Origin: Gammaproteobacteria bacterium
Lineage (GTDB): Bacteria > Pseudomonadota > Gammaproteobacteria > SZUA-140
Direction: 5' to 3'
DNA: 64,000 nucleotides
Assembly (NCBI GenBank): GCA_016716465.1
Contig: JADJWH010000004.1
Coordinates: 62,001-126,000 of the forward strand
In this document: piece after piece, positions 1-7,990 of the stretch
Position numbering within the stretch: position 1 is the stretch's first letter
Layout of the letters: every line of letters begins with the position of its first letter
Program-made: the position numbers and the translations under genes
The notes under the pieces: generated by a model
The model's database searches: none
The model's input: only the letters and a program-made list of their open reading frames with translations
Told to the model about the DNA's origin: nothing

Positions 1-503
1 GCGCGCGCCTGCGCACGGTGCCTGCCGTTTCGACGGTCTGCGAGGCGACCGAGGACAGCATCCCCGCTGCCGGTCCACCCTACGCGAGCCACGACGATCT
101 GGTGGAATGCGCCGGCCTGGTGCTGGGCAGCCCGACGCGCTTCGGCAATATGGCGGCGGCGCTCAAGTATTTCCTCGACGGGACCAGCAGTCTCTGGCTG
201 TCGGGCGCGCTCATCGGCAAACCGGCCGCCGTCTTCACCTCGACGGGGACGCTGCACGGCGGGCAGGAAAGCACCCTGCTGTCGATGATGCTTCCCCTGC
301 TCCACCATGGCATGCTCCTGCTCGGCCTGCCATACAGCGAAGCCGATCTGATGAACACCGCCAGCGGCGGCACGCCCTACGGCGCCAGCCATACCGCCGG
401 GCTCAATGAAAGCCGTCCGCTGACCGAGGAGGAGAAACGTCTGTGCCGCGCGCTGGGTCGGCGCATCGCCGAGACCGCGGCACGGCTCACGGAGAACGCC
501 TGA
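1..503 (+). CDS. wrbA: WrbA-like NAD(P)H:quinone oxidoreductase, 3' part
   Basis: This is the C-terminal part of a flavodoxin-fold quinone oxidoreductase, a family that reduces quinones by two electrons with FMN. The reading frame is open to the left edge of the window, so the start lies outside. The visible sequence has the WrbA-type segment with GSPTRFGNMAAALKYFLDG, then TSTGTLHGGQESTLLSMM, and PYGASHTAG near the end; these are the FMN- and nicotinamide-site regions of the family. About 167 residues are present of a usual length near 198. The N-terminal phosphate-binding loop is missing only because of the window edge. A GTG at position 18 could be mistaken for a start but falls inside the conserved domain. 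It converges with the sulfotransferase gene. Confidence 0.88.
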   Translation, partial: ARLRTVPAVSTVCEATEDSIPAAGPPYASHDDLVECAGLVLGSPTRFGNMAAALKYFLDGTSSLWLSGALIGKPAAVFTSTGTLHGGQESTLLSMMLPLLHHGMLLLGLPYSEADLMNTASGGTPYGASHTAGLNESRPLTEEEKRLCRALGRRIAETAARLTENA

Positions 504-531
504 CAGAAATCCTGAGTGGATGCCTGCCGGG

Positions 532-1173
532 TCAGGCCGGTCGGCTGCCGCCAGACAGCCTGCCGACATCCGGCACCGGGGCTCCATACGCGGCATACTG
601 CCCGCCGCCAGGCCATGACTCGAAGCGGTACCCGTAATCCTCGATGTCCCGCCTGAACATCGCGCCGGCGATTTCCGCCGTCTCGGGGGTGTAATAGCTG
701 GAGTAATGATTTCTGCGCGTCGCCTCCACATGCGGAAGCACGACGGGCGGGAGACTACGCTCCTTCAGCATGCGCAGGAGATCGTCGTGCAGGTTCTCAT
801 AGCGGAGCACGTAATCAAGCGGCTCGTCGAGAATCTCGTGATAAAACAGGGATTGATATTTCTCGACCGGGTGCGGCTTCAACTGCGCGAGAAACGCCTT
901 CATGTCCCGGCAGGATTCGCCATCCTGTTCGGAGTGCCACGAGCCCGTCGACCACATGGAGACCAGCCTGTCCCAGGGGTTTCTAACGATGGTGAACTTG
1001 ATGAAACTGTTCCAGATCTCCTCGCCGTATCGGGCGCGTGTCTGTGAAGCGGACAGATGCTTGCTGGGCAGATCTATGCAGCACCAGTCGATGCCCGCAC
1101 ACGCGGTCTCGATGCTGGTGCCTCCCGTGCGGGCGATGTGAATGAACAGCAAACGCCGATTGAAATCGATCAT
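532..1173 (-). CDS. Sulfotransferase family protein (PAPS-dependent type)
   Basis: A protein of about 213 residues resembling the Sulfotransfer_2 family, which moves a sulfuryl group from PAPS to a carbohydrate or other acceptor. The 5'-phosphosulfate loop is visible at the N-terminus as FIHIARTGGTSIE, and the 3'-phosphate site as FTIVRNPWDRLVSMW about 60 residues later. I chose the ATG that gives MIDFNRRLLFIHIA, since family members usually begin a few residues before this strand. Longer starts at 1191 and 1266 are possible but add unconvincing sequence. No Shine-Dalgarno decides the matter. It stands alone, convergent with wrbA and upstream of nothing related, so its acceptor cannot be inferred. 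Confidence 0.75.
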   Translation of the reverse strand: MIDFNRRLLFIHIARTGGTSIETACAGIDWCCIDLPSKHLSASQTRARYGEEIWNSFIKFTIVRNPWDRLVSMWSTGSWHSEQDGESCRDMKAFLAQLKPHPVEKYQSLFYHEILDEPLDYVLRYENLHDDLLRMLKERSLPPVVLPHVEATRRNHYSSYYTPETAEIAGAMFRRDIEDYGYRFESWPGGGQYAAYGAPVPDVGRLSGGSRPA

Positions 1174-1352
1174 GCCCGAATACCGCCCCATGGCTGCCGT
1201 TGCGGCGATTCGCGCGCGAACGTGATAGACCATCCATCGCACGGTAACGACGACGCCACATTCCAAGACCGCCGAACATCGGCGACCCGCCGCTACCGTA
1301 CCCGAGAAAGGCTAAGGTCGGATTGAGCAATTATTCGGAAGAAAGTTGGCAA

Positions 1353-2096
1353 TTATCGAGGAACCGCCGTCCGGTCCTCTTCCGCGCCGGGGGAATTGCC
1401 GGCGGCGGGGGCGGGTTCGTAGCGATAGCCGGCGCCGTAGACCGACTGGATGATCTCCATATCCGGCAGCAGACCGGCCAGTTTTTTGCGCAGCTTCTTG
1501 ATATGGCTGTCGATGGTGCGATCGGAAACGACCCGGCTGTCCTTGTAGATGCGATCCATCAGATAGCCACGCGAATAGATCCGACCCGGCTCACGGTAAA
1601 GCGTTTCCAGCAGCTTGAACTCGACCGTGGTCAAAACCACGCTGCGATCACCCGCCCACACCCGATGACTGTTCTCGTCGAGCGTTACCACGCCTCCGCC
1701 CGGAGTGGCATGCCCCGGAGTGGCCAGCCGCCGCATGACCGCCTTGATGCGCGCAATGGCCTCCCGCGGACTGAATGGCTTGCAGATGTAGTCGTCGCCG
1801 CCGAGCTCGAGGCCAAGCAGACGGTCTATCTCCTCGACGCGCGCCGTGATGAAGATGATCGGCACCTGACTGAAGGAACGTATTCCCCGGCAGATCTCCA
1901 GCCCATCCATTCCCGGCAGCATGATGTCCAGCAGGATCAGGTCCGGCTGGTTCTCGCGCACCCACGGTATCACCTTCTTCCCATCACGGAGCGCGAACGT
2001 CGTGTATCCCGCGTCGGCCAGGTAATCCTGCAGCACCTGCACCAGCTTGGCTTCATCCTCCACCACCAGAATTCGCTGCGAATCTATGTCATTCAT
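1353..2096 (-). CDS. baeR: OmpR-family response regulator, BaeR-like
   Basis: A 247-residue response regulator. The receiver domain occupies about residues 8-120, with the acidic pocket at VVEDE, the phospho-acceptor Asp in LILLDIMLPGMDG, and the conserved Lys in CKPFSP. A winged-helix DNA-binding domain follows, about residues 135-235, ending in YGAGYRYEP. The stretch EEIDRLLGLELGGDDYICKP matches the BaeR subgroup of envelope-stress regulators. The gene lies 13 bases after the cognate kinase and is probably co-transcribed with it. Assignment to BaeR rather than another OmpR-type regulator rests on remembered family sequence and is likely but not certain. Its targets are unknown; the neighbouring secreted-protein operons are possible ones. 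Confidence 0.85.
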   Translation of the reverse strand: MNDIDSQRILVVEDEAKLVQVLQDYLADAGYTTFALRDGKKVIPWVRENQPDLILLDIMLPGMDGLEICRGIRSFSQVPIIFITARVEEIDRLLGLELGGDDYICKPFSPREAIARIKAVMRRLATPGHATPGGGVVTLDENSHRVWAGDRSVVLTTVEFKLLETLYREPGRIYSRGYLMDRIYKDSRVVSDRTIDSHIKKLRKKLAGLLPDMEIIQSVYGAGYRYEPAPAAGNSPGAEEDRTAVPR

Positions 2097-2109
2097 ATCG
2101 ATACCGGTC

Positions 2110-3552
2110 CTATAAAGGCAAGGTTATCCGTACCCACAAACCGCCCAGGGTGGAGTGTTGCGCGGTGATGCTTCCGCCATGGGCATGCACGATATTACGA
2201 CAAATCGCCAGACCAAGTCCCGCGCCGCCGTAGACCAGGCTACGGGATGTCTCGACACGATAGAGCCGGTCGAACAGACGGGGCAGGTCTTCTTCCGGTA
2301 CGCCGGGGGCGGAATCCATGAAATCCACAATCAGCTGCCTGCTGTCCTTGCCCACACGGATGATCAGGCGTCCGCCTGCATCGGTGTAGCGAAGTGTATT
2401 GCTCAGCAGGTTATAAAACAGCTGCTCCAACCTGTCCGGATCCGCGTTGATCGACAGCGGTTCCGTGAGTCGATTTTCCAGTGTGGCCTCCAGGTTCCGG
2501 GCACGAAACTCCTCGGCATGCGCCCTGAGGTCATCCTCCAGGATGGCGACGGGATCGACCCGGGTCTTGCGGTATTGCAAGCCACCCAGGTCTGTCATCG
2601 ACAGCTCGTAGAGATCATCCACCAGCCGGCCGAGGCGCAGGATTTCACCGTGCAGTGAATTGATCGCGTCGATATCCATCTGACGCACGCCATCCTGCAT
2701 CGCCTCGATCTCACCGCGGAGCACCGAAAGCGGCGTGCGTAATTCATGCGAGATGTCCGCCACCCACTGTCGGCGTATTCGTTCGTTCTGCTGCAATGCC
2801 TCGGCCAGGCTGTTGAAATCCCGCGCGAGCTGCCCCAGCTCATCCCTGGCTGTCACCGGCACGCGCACCTCATAATCCCCGTCGGCAAGATCACGCGAAC
2901 CACTGGTGATTGCGCCCAGGGGTTCCAGTACCCGGTTTGCAAAAGCATAGGCCAGTGCCGCCGACACCAGCATCACCGTCAACACCATCAGCGCGAAGGC
3001 GTCGGTCTGCTGATCGAGGAAATGCCCTGCGCGCAGATCCGAGATCGAGGGTCCGGGCAGGATCCCCAGATATCCGACGGTACGCCTGTTGACGATGATC
3101 GGTCGCAGTGTCAGCAGATCCGCCAGTTCGGGGTCTCCGTAAATGATGGAACGATCCGCATCGAGCAGCATGACGCGACGATCGGCTCGCAGGAACCCGC
3201 CCTCGACCATCTTGACCTTGGCCAGCAGCGCCTCCTCCAGTTCGCGTTCCGTCCGCTCGTCTTCCGCGTCATCCCGGGGAGGGCGGTGGATCATAATGTG
3301 CTCGCTATCGCCGAGCAGCATTTTGGCCCAGACCAGCTGATCCTCATCGAGTCGCTGCCATCCGCCGCTCTCGATGTACTCATTCTTCAAATGCTCTGCA
3401 ATGCCACTGAACCGCGCCTGCTGGCGATCGTCCAGGTACCGCACGAACAGGCCTTCGAGGGAAAACTCGATAAAGATGACCATGCTCCCCGCTACCAGTC
3501 CGATGGTGAGGAACAGCACCAGAAAAAGCTTATGTCTGATCGAAAGATTCAT
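2110..3552 (-). CDS. baeS: Sensor histidine kinase, BaeS-like
   Basis: A 480-residue inner-membrane sensor kinase. There is an N-terminal membrane segment (about residues 9-29), a periplasmic region, a second segment near residue 190 and a HAMP linker. The HisKA phospho-acceptor motif is ADISHELRTPLSVLRGEIEA. The ATPase domain shows the N box NLLSNTLRYTDAGG and the G2 box GAGLGLAICRNIVHAHGG. The sequence around the His box closely follows BaeS. The periplasmic part carries a charged stretch rich in Asp, Glu and Arg, of unknown ligand. It heads a two-gene transcript with the response regulator. The terminator of the B1 gene separates it from the upstream secreted-protein operon. Confidence 0.86.
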   Translation of the reverse strand: MNLSIRHKLFLVLFLTIGLVAGSMVIFIEFSLEGLFVRYLDDRQQARFSGIAEHLKNEYIESGGWQRLDEDQLVWAKMLLGDSEHIMIHRPPRDDAEDERTERELEEALLAKVKMVEGGFLRADRRVMLLDADRSIIYGDPELADLLTLRPIIVNRRTVGYLGILPGPSISDLRAGHFLDQQTDAFALMVLTVMLVSAALAYAFANRVLEPLGAITSGSRDLADGDYEVRVPVTARDELGQLARDFNSLAEALQQNERIRRQWVADISHELRTPLSVLRGEIEAMQDGVRQMDIDAINSLHGEILRLGRLVDDLYELSMTDLGGLQYRKTRVDPVAILEDDLRAHAEEFRARNLEATLENRLTEPLSINADPDRLEQLFYNLLSNTLRYTDAGGRLIIRVGKDSRQLIVDFMDSAPGVPEEDLPRLFDRLYRVETSRSLVYGGAGLGLAICRNIVHAHGGSITAQHSTLGGLWVRITLPL

Positions 3553-3862
3553 GGACCTTCACGCGGCTCGGGAAACCATGACCGCGTGCAAAGCTTATAC
3601 CTAAAGCCAGGCAATTCAAAAATTGAACTCCTATGGCGTCATCGCCCAGCGCTGAACTCACAGCAGCCACGGGACTCGGGTATGGGTGATTCCTTCGGGA
3701 TGGCAGGTCCGTCAGCGGGTACTATTCGCGCCGGGCAGGATAACTTTAGAATGGAATTTCCTGCGCGGCGCCCACCTGGTCAGACAGATGAAAACGAAAA
3801 CCGCCCATGGGGCTGTGATTGCGTGAGGACTCGCCAATTTGGCGTAAATGAATAAAAACGAG
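3553..3862. other. Intergenic region upstream of baeS
   Basis: About 310 bases with no convincing gene. It should contain the promoter of the baeS-baeR pair, since the upstream operon ends at a strong terminator. A small inverted sequence CAATT-CAAA-AATTG lies near 3618-3631. I see no clear -35/-10 pair that I would defend. Confidence 0.5.
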
Positions 3863-3889
3863 AAAAAAAGGGGGGGCACAAGCCCCCCC
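3863..3889 (-). terminator. Rho-independent terminator after gene B1
   Basis: On the minus strand an eight-base GC stem (GGGGGGGC paired with GCCCCCCC, four-base loop) is followed at once by seven T residues. It lies about 105 bases after the B1 stop codon and ends the A1-B1 transcript. Confidence 0.88.
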
Positions 3890-3914
3890 CGAGCCGAAAC
3901 GTTACCACTAACGC

Positions 3915-3941
3915 GGATATACCTTGGGAGTGGGTATATCC
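3915..3941 (-). promoter_or_regulatory. 3'-UTR hairpin of the A1-B1 operon
   Basis: A perfect nine-base stem, GGATATACC with GGTATATCC, and a nine-base loop. It sits between the B1 stop codon and the terminator. The same element occurs after B2 at 6872-6897. The two copies differ by one loop base and one stem base that keeps pairing as U-G in the minus-strand RNA, which supports an RNA element. Its function is unknown. Confidence 0.65.
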
Positions 3942-3993
3942 TGGGCCAGAGTTCGACCCATACGGCTACTACTACAAACTTGCGATTACGTGA

Positions 3994-4926
3994 TCAGGGC
4001 GGGCCGGATGGCGCAGCACCCAGATCCCACAGGGCCGCATCCCAGTCCCACGAGCCGTTGGCCGAGAAGGTGCCCAGCGGACCGACCGAGGAGTAGGTCG
4101 AGGTACCGGCCGGGAGATTCGTGCCCGGAGCGGTGACCCCGATCGTTCCCCAGTTGCGGAACTGCTGGTAACCGAACTGACGCAGCGAGGCCGCGTAGTT
4201 ACCCGGCATATCGGCGCCGATCCAGACCGCGCTGATACCATCCGTCGAGGCATAGGCCAGTGCCGGCATGACCGTACCACCCAGCGTGCCGCCCACGGTC
4301 GGCATGAACGCCGCGCCGTCGATGGAGGCGTAGGTGAACTTGCCCGGGTTGGTACCCTGGACCTGGTCGATGCGCTGACGCGCATTGCCGTTCACGCCGT
4401 CCTGCTGGAAGGTCTGACCCGCCGTGGCGATGGTCTGGTTCATGTACATTTCCGCACCGCCACCGCCACTGGTCGGGATCGTGATATCCCCGTCCGAACG
4501 GAAGGAGGCCTCGAACAGCTTTACGCGGAAATCCATGCCGCCATCGACAATGCCCTGCGAGACCGCGACGTTATTGGTGTTGACGCCGCTGGCAAGCGTT
4601 TCAGCTTCCTGCCAGAAGGCCAGGCCCGCAGCCGTCGTGCCGTTGGCGTTCTCCTCCGTCACGATGGTACGGATGAAGGCGACGCCGGTACCCGGATCGG
4701 TCACCTGCTGCATCAGCAGGCCGTTGCTGGTCGCGTCCAGGGAGACGCAGGTCCAGCCACCGACCGAACACTCGACCGAGGTGTCCGTGATGGTGCCGTT
4801 GGTGGCCGAGAACTGGTCGAAGCTCAGCGGACCGTTCCAACCTGCGGCGGAACCCGCCAGGGCAGCACCCGAAACCAGCAAGCCCCCCGCGGACGCCATC
4901 GCTAAAGCTATATATTTGCGATTCAT
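3994..4926 (-). CDS. Secreted protein of unknown family, gene B1
   Basis: A 310-residue exported protein that I do not recognise. The ATG at 4926 has a strong ribosome site (AGGAGAG, five bases away) and opens a signal peptide, MNRKYIALAMASAGGLLVSG, cleaved near ALAGSA. The mature part shows TDTSVECSVGGWTCVSLDAT with two cysteines that could form a disulfide, then QQVTDPGTGVAFIRTIVTEE, a glycine patch TSGGGGAEMY, AVWIGAD, and a C-terminal WDWDAALWD. The same order of motifs appears in the A proteins, so A and B are related. B2 at 7034-7966 is a near copy. It is translated 27 bases after A1 and the two form an operon. There is no membrane anchor, lipobox or sorting tail, so it is probably periplasmic or released. 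Confidence 0.85.
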   Translation of the reverse strand: MNRKYIALAMASAGGLLVSGAALAGSAAGWNGPLSFDQFSATNGTITDTSVECSVGGWTCVSLDATSNGLLMQQVTDPGTGVAFIRTIVTEENANGTTAAGLAFWQEAETLASGVNTNNVAVSQGIVDGGMDFRVKLFEASFRSDGDITIPTSGGGGAEMYMNQTIATAGQTFQQDGVNGNARQRIDQVQGTNPGKFTYASIDGAAFMPTVGGTLGGTVMPALAYASTDGISAVWIGADMPGNYAASLRQFGYQQFRNWGTIGVTAPGTNLPAGTSTYSSVGPLGTFSANGSWDWDAALWDLGAAPSGPP

Positions 4927-4953
4927 GATTACTCTCCTATATCTCAAGCGTCA

Positions 4954-5976
4954 TCAGGGAATGACAAAGTCATTGGCGTAGGTACCCGTCGGCGGCGCAA
5001 TCAGACCGCTCGAGATCGAGTTCTCGAAGTACTGCTGAGGCTGCGTGCCGAACAGCGCCGCGTTCCAGCCGAACTGCGTACCACTGATCTCGGTGCCAGG
5101 ACCGTTGAGGCTGACCGTGAAGTTACCCGCGCCATCGGCGTTGGATGCGTCGATTGACGTGCCACCCGCGTTGGTCTTCTGCGCCTGGCCCGTGGTGGTG
5201 ACCACGGAGTAGCGCTGCAGACCGAGGGTCCGGTTCGTGAAGGAACCGATGCCCGAGGCCGCCTGTGTCAGCCACACCGCCGTGACGGCGTTGCCGGTCG
5301 CGTAGGCCAGGGTCTGCACACCTTCCGTCGGGCTCGCGCCCAGCGTCAGCGTACCTCCGAGAGAGACGTTGGTGCTGCGACGCACTGTGATGGTGCCTTC
5401 GTTACCGGTACCGCCGCCGGCCACACCGCCGGTGGAGTAGGCGTTCAACTCGAGGTAACCCACGCCGTTCTCATGGAAATGCCAGTCCATGCCCCGCGTG
5501 GTCGCGCCCAGGCCTTGCTCCTGGTCTGCGACGAAGTGCGACAGGCTGCCCGACAGCAGGGCACCCAGCGAGATCTCCGCCATGGTCGACATCTGATCGT
5601 TGCCCAACTGAGTGCCGGACTTGATCACGCTGCGGTTGGTGTAGTTGTTGCCGCCGCCGCCGTCGATGCCGATCTGGCCTTCAATGCGGAAGCCCAGGGC
5701 CTGAACCGAGGCCAGGTCCGACGCAGTGGCGCCTTCTTCGGTAACGATGGTGCGGAAGTAGGAGACGGTGGTGTCCGCGTTATCCACCATCTTTTGCTGC
5801 AGGATGCCGTTGCCGGTGGCATCCAGGTTGGTGCAGGTATGGCCCGCCGGGCAGGTCGCCGTGATGGTACCCGCGTTAACCGTCCACGCGTCGTAGCCAC
5901 CGATCGGCGCTGCCATGGCGGCACCGCTGACGAACAGAGCAGCAGGCGCCAGTGTCAGTACGCTCAGTTTTCTCAT
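4954..5976 (-). CDS. Secreted protein of unknown family, gene A1
   Basis: A 340-residue exported protein, first gene of the A1-B1 operon. The signal peptide runs to about residue 22 (FVSGAAMAAPIGG). The mature N-terminus reads GGYDAWTVNAGTITATCPAGHTC, with a CX5C pair, followed by LDATGNGILQQKMVDNADT and YFRTIVTEEGAT. Later landmarks are DGGGGNNYTNRS, MDWHFHENGVGYLEL, AVWLTQAASG and, near the end, FGWNAALFG. The order Cys pair, QQ-V-D, FRTIVTEE, AVW and aromatic-W-N/D-AAL is shared with the B proteins and, more weakly, with the protein at 53710-54663. It is Gly, Thr and Asn rich, as in extracellular beta-sheet proteins. No enzymatic motif is visible. A2 at 7991-9013 is a close copy. Confidence 0.85.
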   Translation of the reverse strand: MRKLSVLTLAPAALFVSGAAMAAPIGGYDAWTVNAGTITATCPAGHTCTNLDATGNGILQQKMVDNADTTVSYFRTIVTEEGATASDLASVQALGFRIEGQIGIDGGGGNNYTNRSVIKSGTQLGNDQMSTMAEISLGALLSGSLSHFVADQEQGLGATTRGMDWHFHENGVGYLELNAYSTGGVAGGGTGNEGTITVRRSTNVSLGGTLTLGASPTEGVQTLAYATGNAVTAVWLTQAASGIGSFTNRTLGLQRYSVVTTTGQAQKTNAGGTSIDASNADGAGNFTVSLNGPGTEISGTQFGWNAALFGTQPQQYFENSISSGLIAPPTGTYANDFVIP

Positions 5977-6012
5977 GTTTTGTCTCCACTGTAATATTTC
6001 AAATCAGCAAGA

Positions 6013-6035
6013 ACTGTTATGGCTCGAATAACAGT
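6013..6035 (-). promoter_or_regulatory. 5'-leader hairpin of the A1-B1 operon
   Basis: An eight-base inverted repeat, ACTGTTAT and ATAACAGT, separated by seven bases and located 37 bases upstream of the A1 start. The same arms occur 34 bases upstream of A2, but with an eleven-base spacer. Equal arms with a variable loop fit an RNA leader hairpin better than a rigid protein operator. Confidence 0.6.
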
Positions 6036-6817
6036 GCCTTTTGATCATCCATAAAGTGGATCAATCCCTTTTTCGTACACATCAATGTGTATCGATTTAT
6101 TAGGCGAACCGTAGCGAATAAAGCAAACAGAATCGCTCGTGTTATAAAGCAGGTCTGTTCTGACGGCCATTGCCGAGGACTTCAGGCTTGCAGCGGAACC
6201 CTTCTGAACCTCGAGTTCAGTTATACCGCCATGAGATCGTATGGCAACCCATAATTCAAAATCTGGGCGGATTTCTGCGGAATTTCCTCATTAGGTGCAC
6301 ATTGATATGCAGTGTTCCTGATCAATGAGAACTCACTTTGATTTTTTGCGCGCAAGATTTGTAGAAATTCCAGCGTATTTCGGCACATTTTGTACCGTTT
6401 ATTTGTGGACGCGGATAAATACTCACAAGACCATAATGGCTGCGTGACGCGAGATGAGCGCCACATCTGCATCACCCCGGCGTTACGGGCAGACCCGGAC
6501 GGTGATACGGAACCACTGTTTTTTCCGATAATTTTCATGCAAGTCATCGCGGACTGGTAAACAATCACCGTCGAATATTATCGTCGCAAAGGGGGCGTAA
6601 ATAATTTAGCCCGCCATGGCGCAGCTTGATTGCGATCAAAGAATCGAGTTCGTGATTTGACGCGCAGACGTAATTATTCACGGGATCCGCGCGAATTTCC
6701 GCTGTATTTACCGGAATTGCGCTCGATATGGTAGGTGTACGGCCGGCTTCTGATGCTACTGGATTCTGCTCGTAATTGACTGAGGGATACGACCGATTCT
6801 GCCTGCTCGGAGAGCAC
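6036..6817. other. Gene-free region between the duplicated operons
   Basis: About 780 bases, visibly richer in A and T than the surroundings, with no open frame that looks coding. Further inverted repeats lie just upstream of the A1 leader: TTGAT/ATCAA with an inner CCA/TGG at 6041-6064, and TACACAT-CA-ATGTGTA at 6076-6091. CTGAAC-N5-GTTCAG occurs at 6204-6220. This region should hold the A1-B1 promoter. Beyond about 6230 I see nothing I can interpret. Confidence 0.5.
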
Positions 6818-6846
6818 AAAAAAGAGGGGGAGGCAATGCCTCCCCC
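6818..6846 (-). terminator. Rho-independent terminator after gene B2
   Basis: On the minus strand GGGGGAGGC and GCCTCCCCC pair around a three-base loop. The hairpin is followed by CTCTTTTTT. It closes the A2-B2 transcript and sits in the same relative place as the B1 terminator, although the stem sequence differs. Confidence 0.85.
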
Positions 6847-6871
6847 AAGCTGACGTTGTTACCACTAACGC

Positions 6872-6897
6872 GGATACACCTTGGGAGTGGTATATCC
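6872..6897 (-). promoter_or_regulatory. 3'-UTR hairpin of the A2-B2 operon
   Basis: This is the second copy of the element at 3915-3941. On the minus strand GGATATACC pairs with GGTGTATCC around an eight-base loop, with one U-G wobble in place of the U-A pair of copy 1. A separate GC hairpin without a T run, GAGGGGGC/GCCCCCTC, lies at 6968-6988 between this element and the B2 stop codon. Confidence 0.65.
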
Positions 6898-7033
6898 TGG
6901 GCCAGAGTTCAGCCCGTACTGCTACTGCCATTGCTACTACAAAAGTCTCAAATCTGGCCGGGAAAGTGAGGGGGCATTGCGCCCCCTCCGAAATAAGCAC
7001 TGCTATGTAAGTATTGTGTCTAGACCGGCACGA

Positions 7034-7966
7034 TCAGGGCGGGCCGGATGGCGCGGCACCCAGATCCCACAGGGCCGCATCCCAGTCCCACGAGCCGTTG
7101 GCCGAGAAGGTGCCCAGCGGACCGACCGAGGAGTAGGTCGAGGTGCCACCGGCCACGTTCGTGCCCGGATTGGTGACCGCGATCGAACCCCAGTTGCGGA
7201 ACTGCTGGTAACCGAACTGACGCAGCGAGGCCGCGTAGTTACCCGGCTGATCCGCGCCGATCCAGACCGCGCTGATACCATCCGTCGAGGCATAGGCCAG
7301 TGCCGGCATGACCGTACCACCCAGCGTGCCGCCCACGGTCGGCATGAACGCCGCGCCGTCGATGGAGGCGTAGGTGAACTTGCCCGGGTTGGTACCCTGG
7401 ACCTGGTCGATGCGCTGACGCGCATTGCCGTTCACGCCGTCCTGCTGGAAGGTCTGACCCGCCGTGGCGATGGTCTGGTTCATGTACATTTCCGCACCGC
7501 CACCGCCACTGGTCGGGATCGTGATATCCCCGTCCGAACGGAAGGAGGCTTCGAACAGCTTGATGCGGAAGTCCATGCCCCCGGAGTTCACGCCCTGTGC
7601 CAGGGCAATGTTGTTGGTGGTGACACCACTGGCGAAGGTCTGCGCCTCCTGCCAGAACTCCAGGCCCGCAGCCGTCGTACCGTTGGCGTTCTCTTCCGTC
7701 ACGATGGTACGGATGAAGGCGACGCCGGTACCCGGATCGGTCACCTGCTGCATCAGCAGGCCGTTGCTGGTCGCATCCAGGGAGACGCAGGTCCAGCCGC
7801 CGACCGAACACTCGACCGAGGTGTCCGTGATGGTGCCGTTGGTGACCGAATACTGATCGAAGCTCAACGGCGCATTGTGTGATGCGGCGGAACCCGCCAG
7901 GGCTGCACCCGAAACCAACAACCCTCCCGCGGACGCCATCGCTAAAGCTATATATTTGCGATTCAT
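7034..7966 (-). CDS. Secreted protein of unknown family, gene B2
   Basis: A 310-residue paralogue of B1 with the same signal peptide, start context and motifs (CSVGGWTC, FIRTIVTEE, TSGGGGAEMY, AVWIGAD, WDWDAALWD). The two genes are identical at DNA level over 7254-7549 versus 4214-4509, including third codon positions, but differ clearly on either side of that block. This points to recent gene conversion or an uneven duplication history. B2 follows A2 by 24 bases and ends before its own 3' hairpin and terminator. The differences between B1 and B2 lie mostly in the residue 25-35 region, near residues 110-135 and near residue 280. Function is unknown; export is well supported by the signal peptide. 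Confidence 0.85.
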   Translation of the reverse strand: MNRKYIALAMASAGGLLVSGAALAGSAASHNAPLSFDQYSVTNGTITDTSVECSVGGWTCVSLDATSNGLLMQQVTDPGTGVAFIRTIVTEENANGTTAAGLEFWQEAQTFASGVTTNNIALAQGVNSGGMDFRIKLFEASFRSDGDITIPTSGGGGAEMYMNQTIATAGQTFQQDGVNGNARQRIDQVQGTNPGKFTYASIDGAAFMPTVGGTLGGTVMPALAYASTDGISAVWIGADQPGNYAASLRQFGYQQFRNWGSIAVTNPGTNVAGGTSTYSSVGPLGTFSANGSWDWDAALWDLGAAPSGPP

Positions 7967-7990
7967 GATTACTCTCCTATCTACGCGTCG

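Noticed and set aside
1323..2168. Long plus-strand open frame across the response regulator
   Set aside because: It is the shadow of the minus-strand baeR gene in GC-rich DNA; its sequence shows no domain.
3900..3960. A possible conserved C-terminal peptide (reading ...GPGYTTPKVYPR) in the element after B1 and B2
   Set aside because: The frame is interrupted by a TAG just upstream in both copies and shifted by one base in copy 1. The differences between copies preserve a hairpin instead, so an RNA element is the better reading.
6674..7000. Small protein genes between the two secreted-protein operons
   Set aside because: The frames run through the terminator and the conserved hairpin, lack ribosome sites, and have no signal or family motif.
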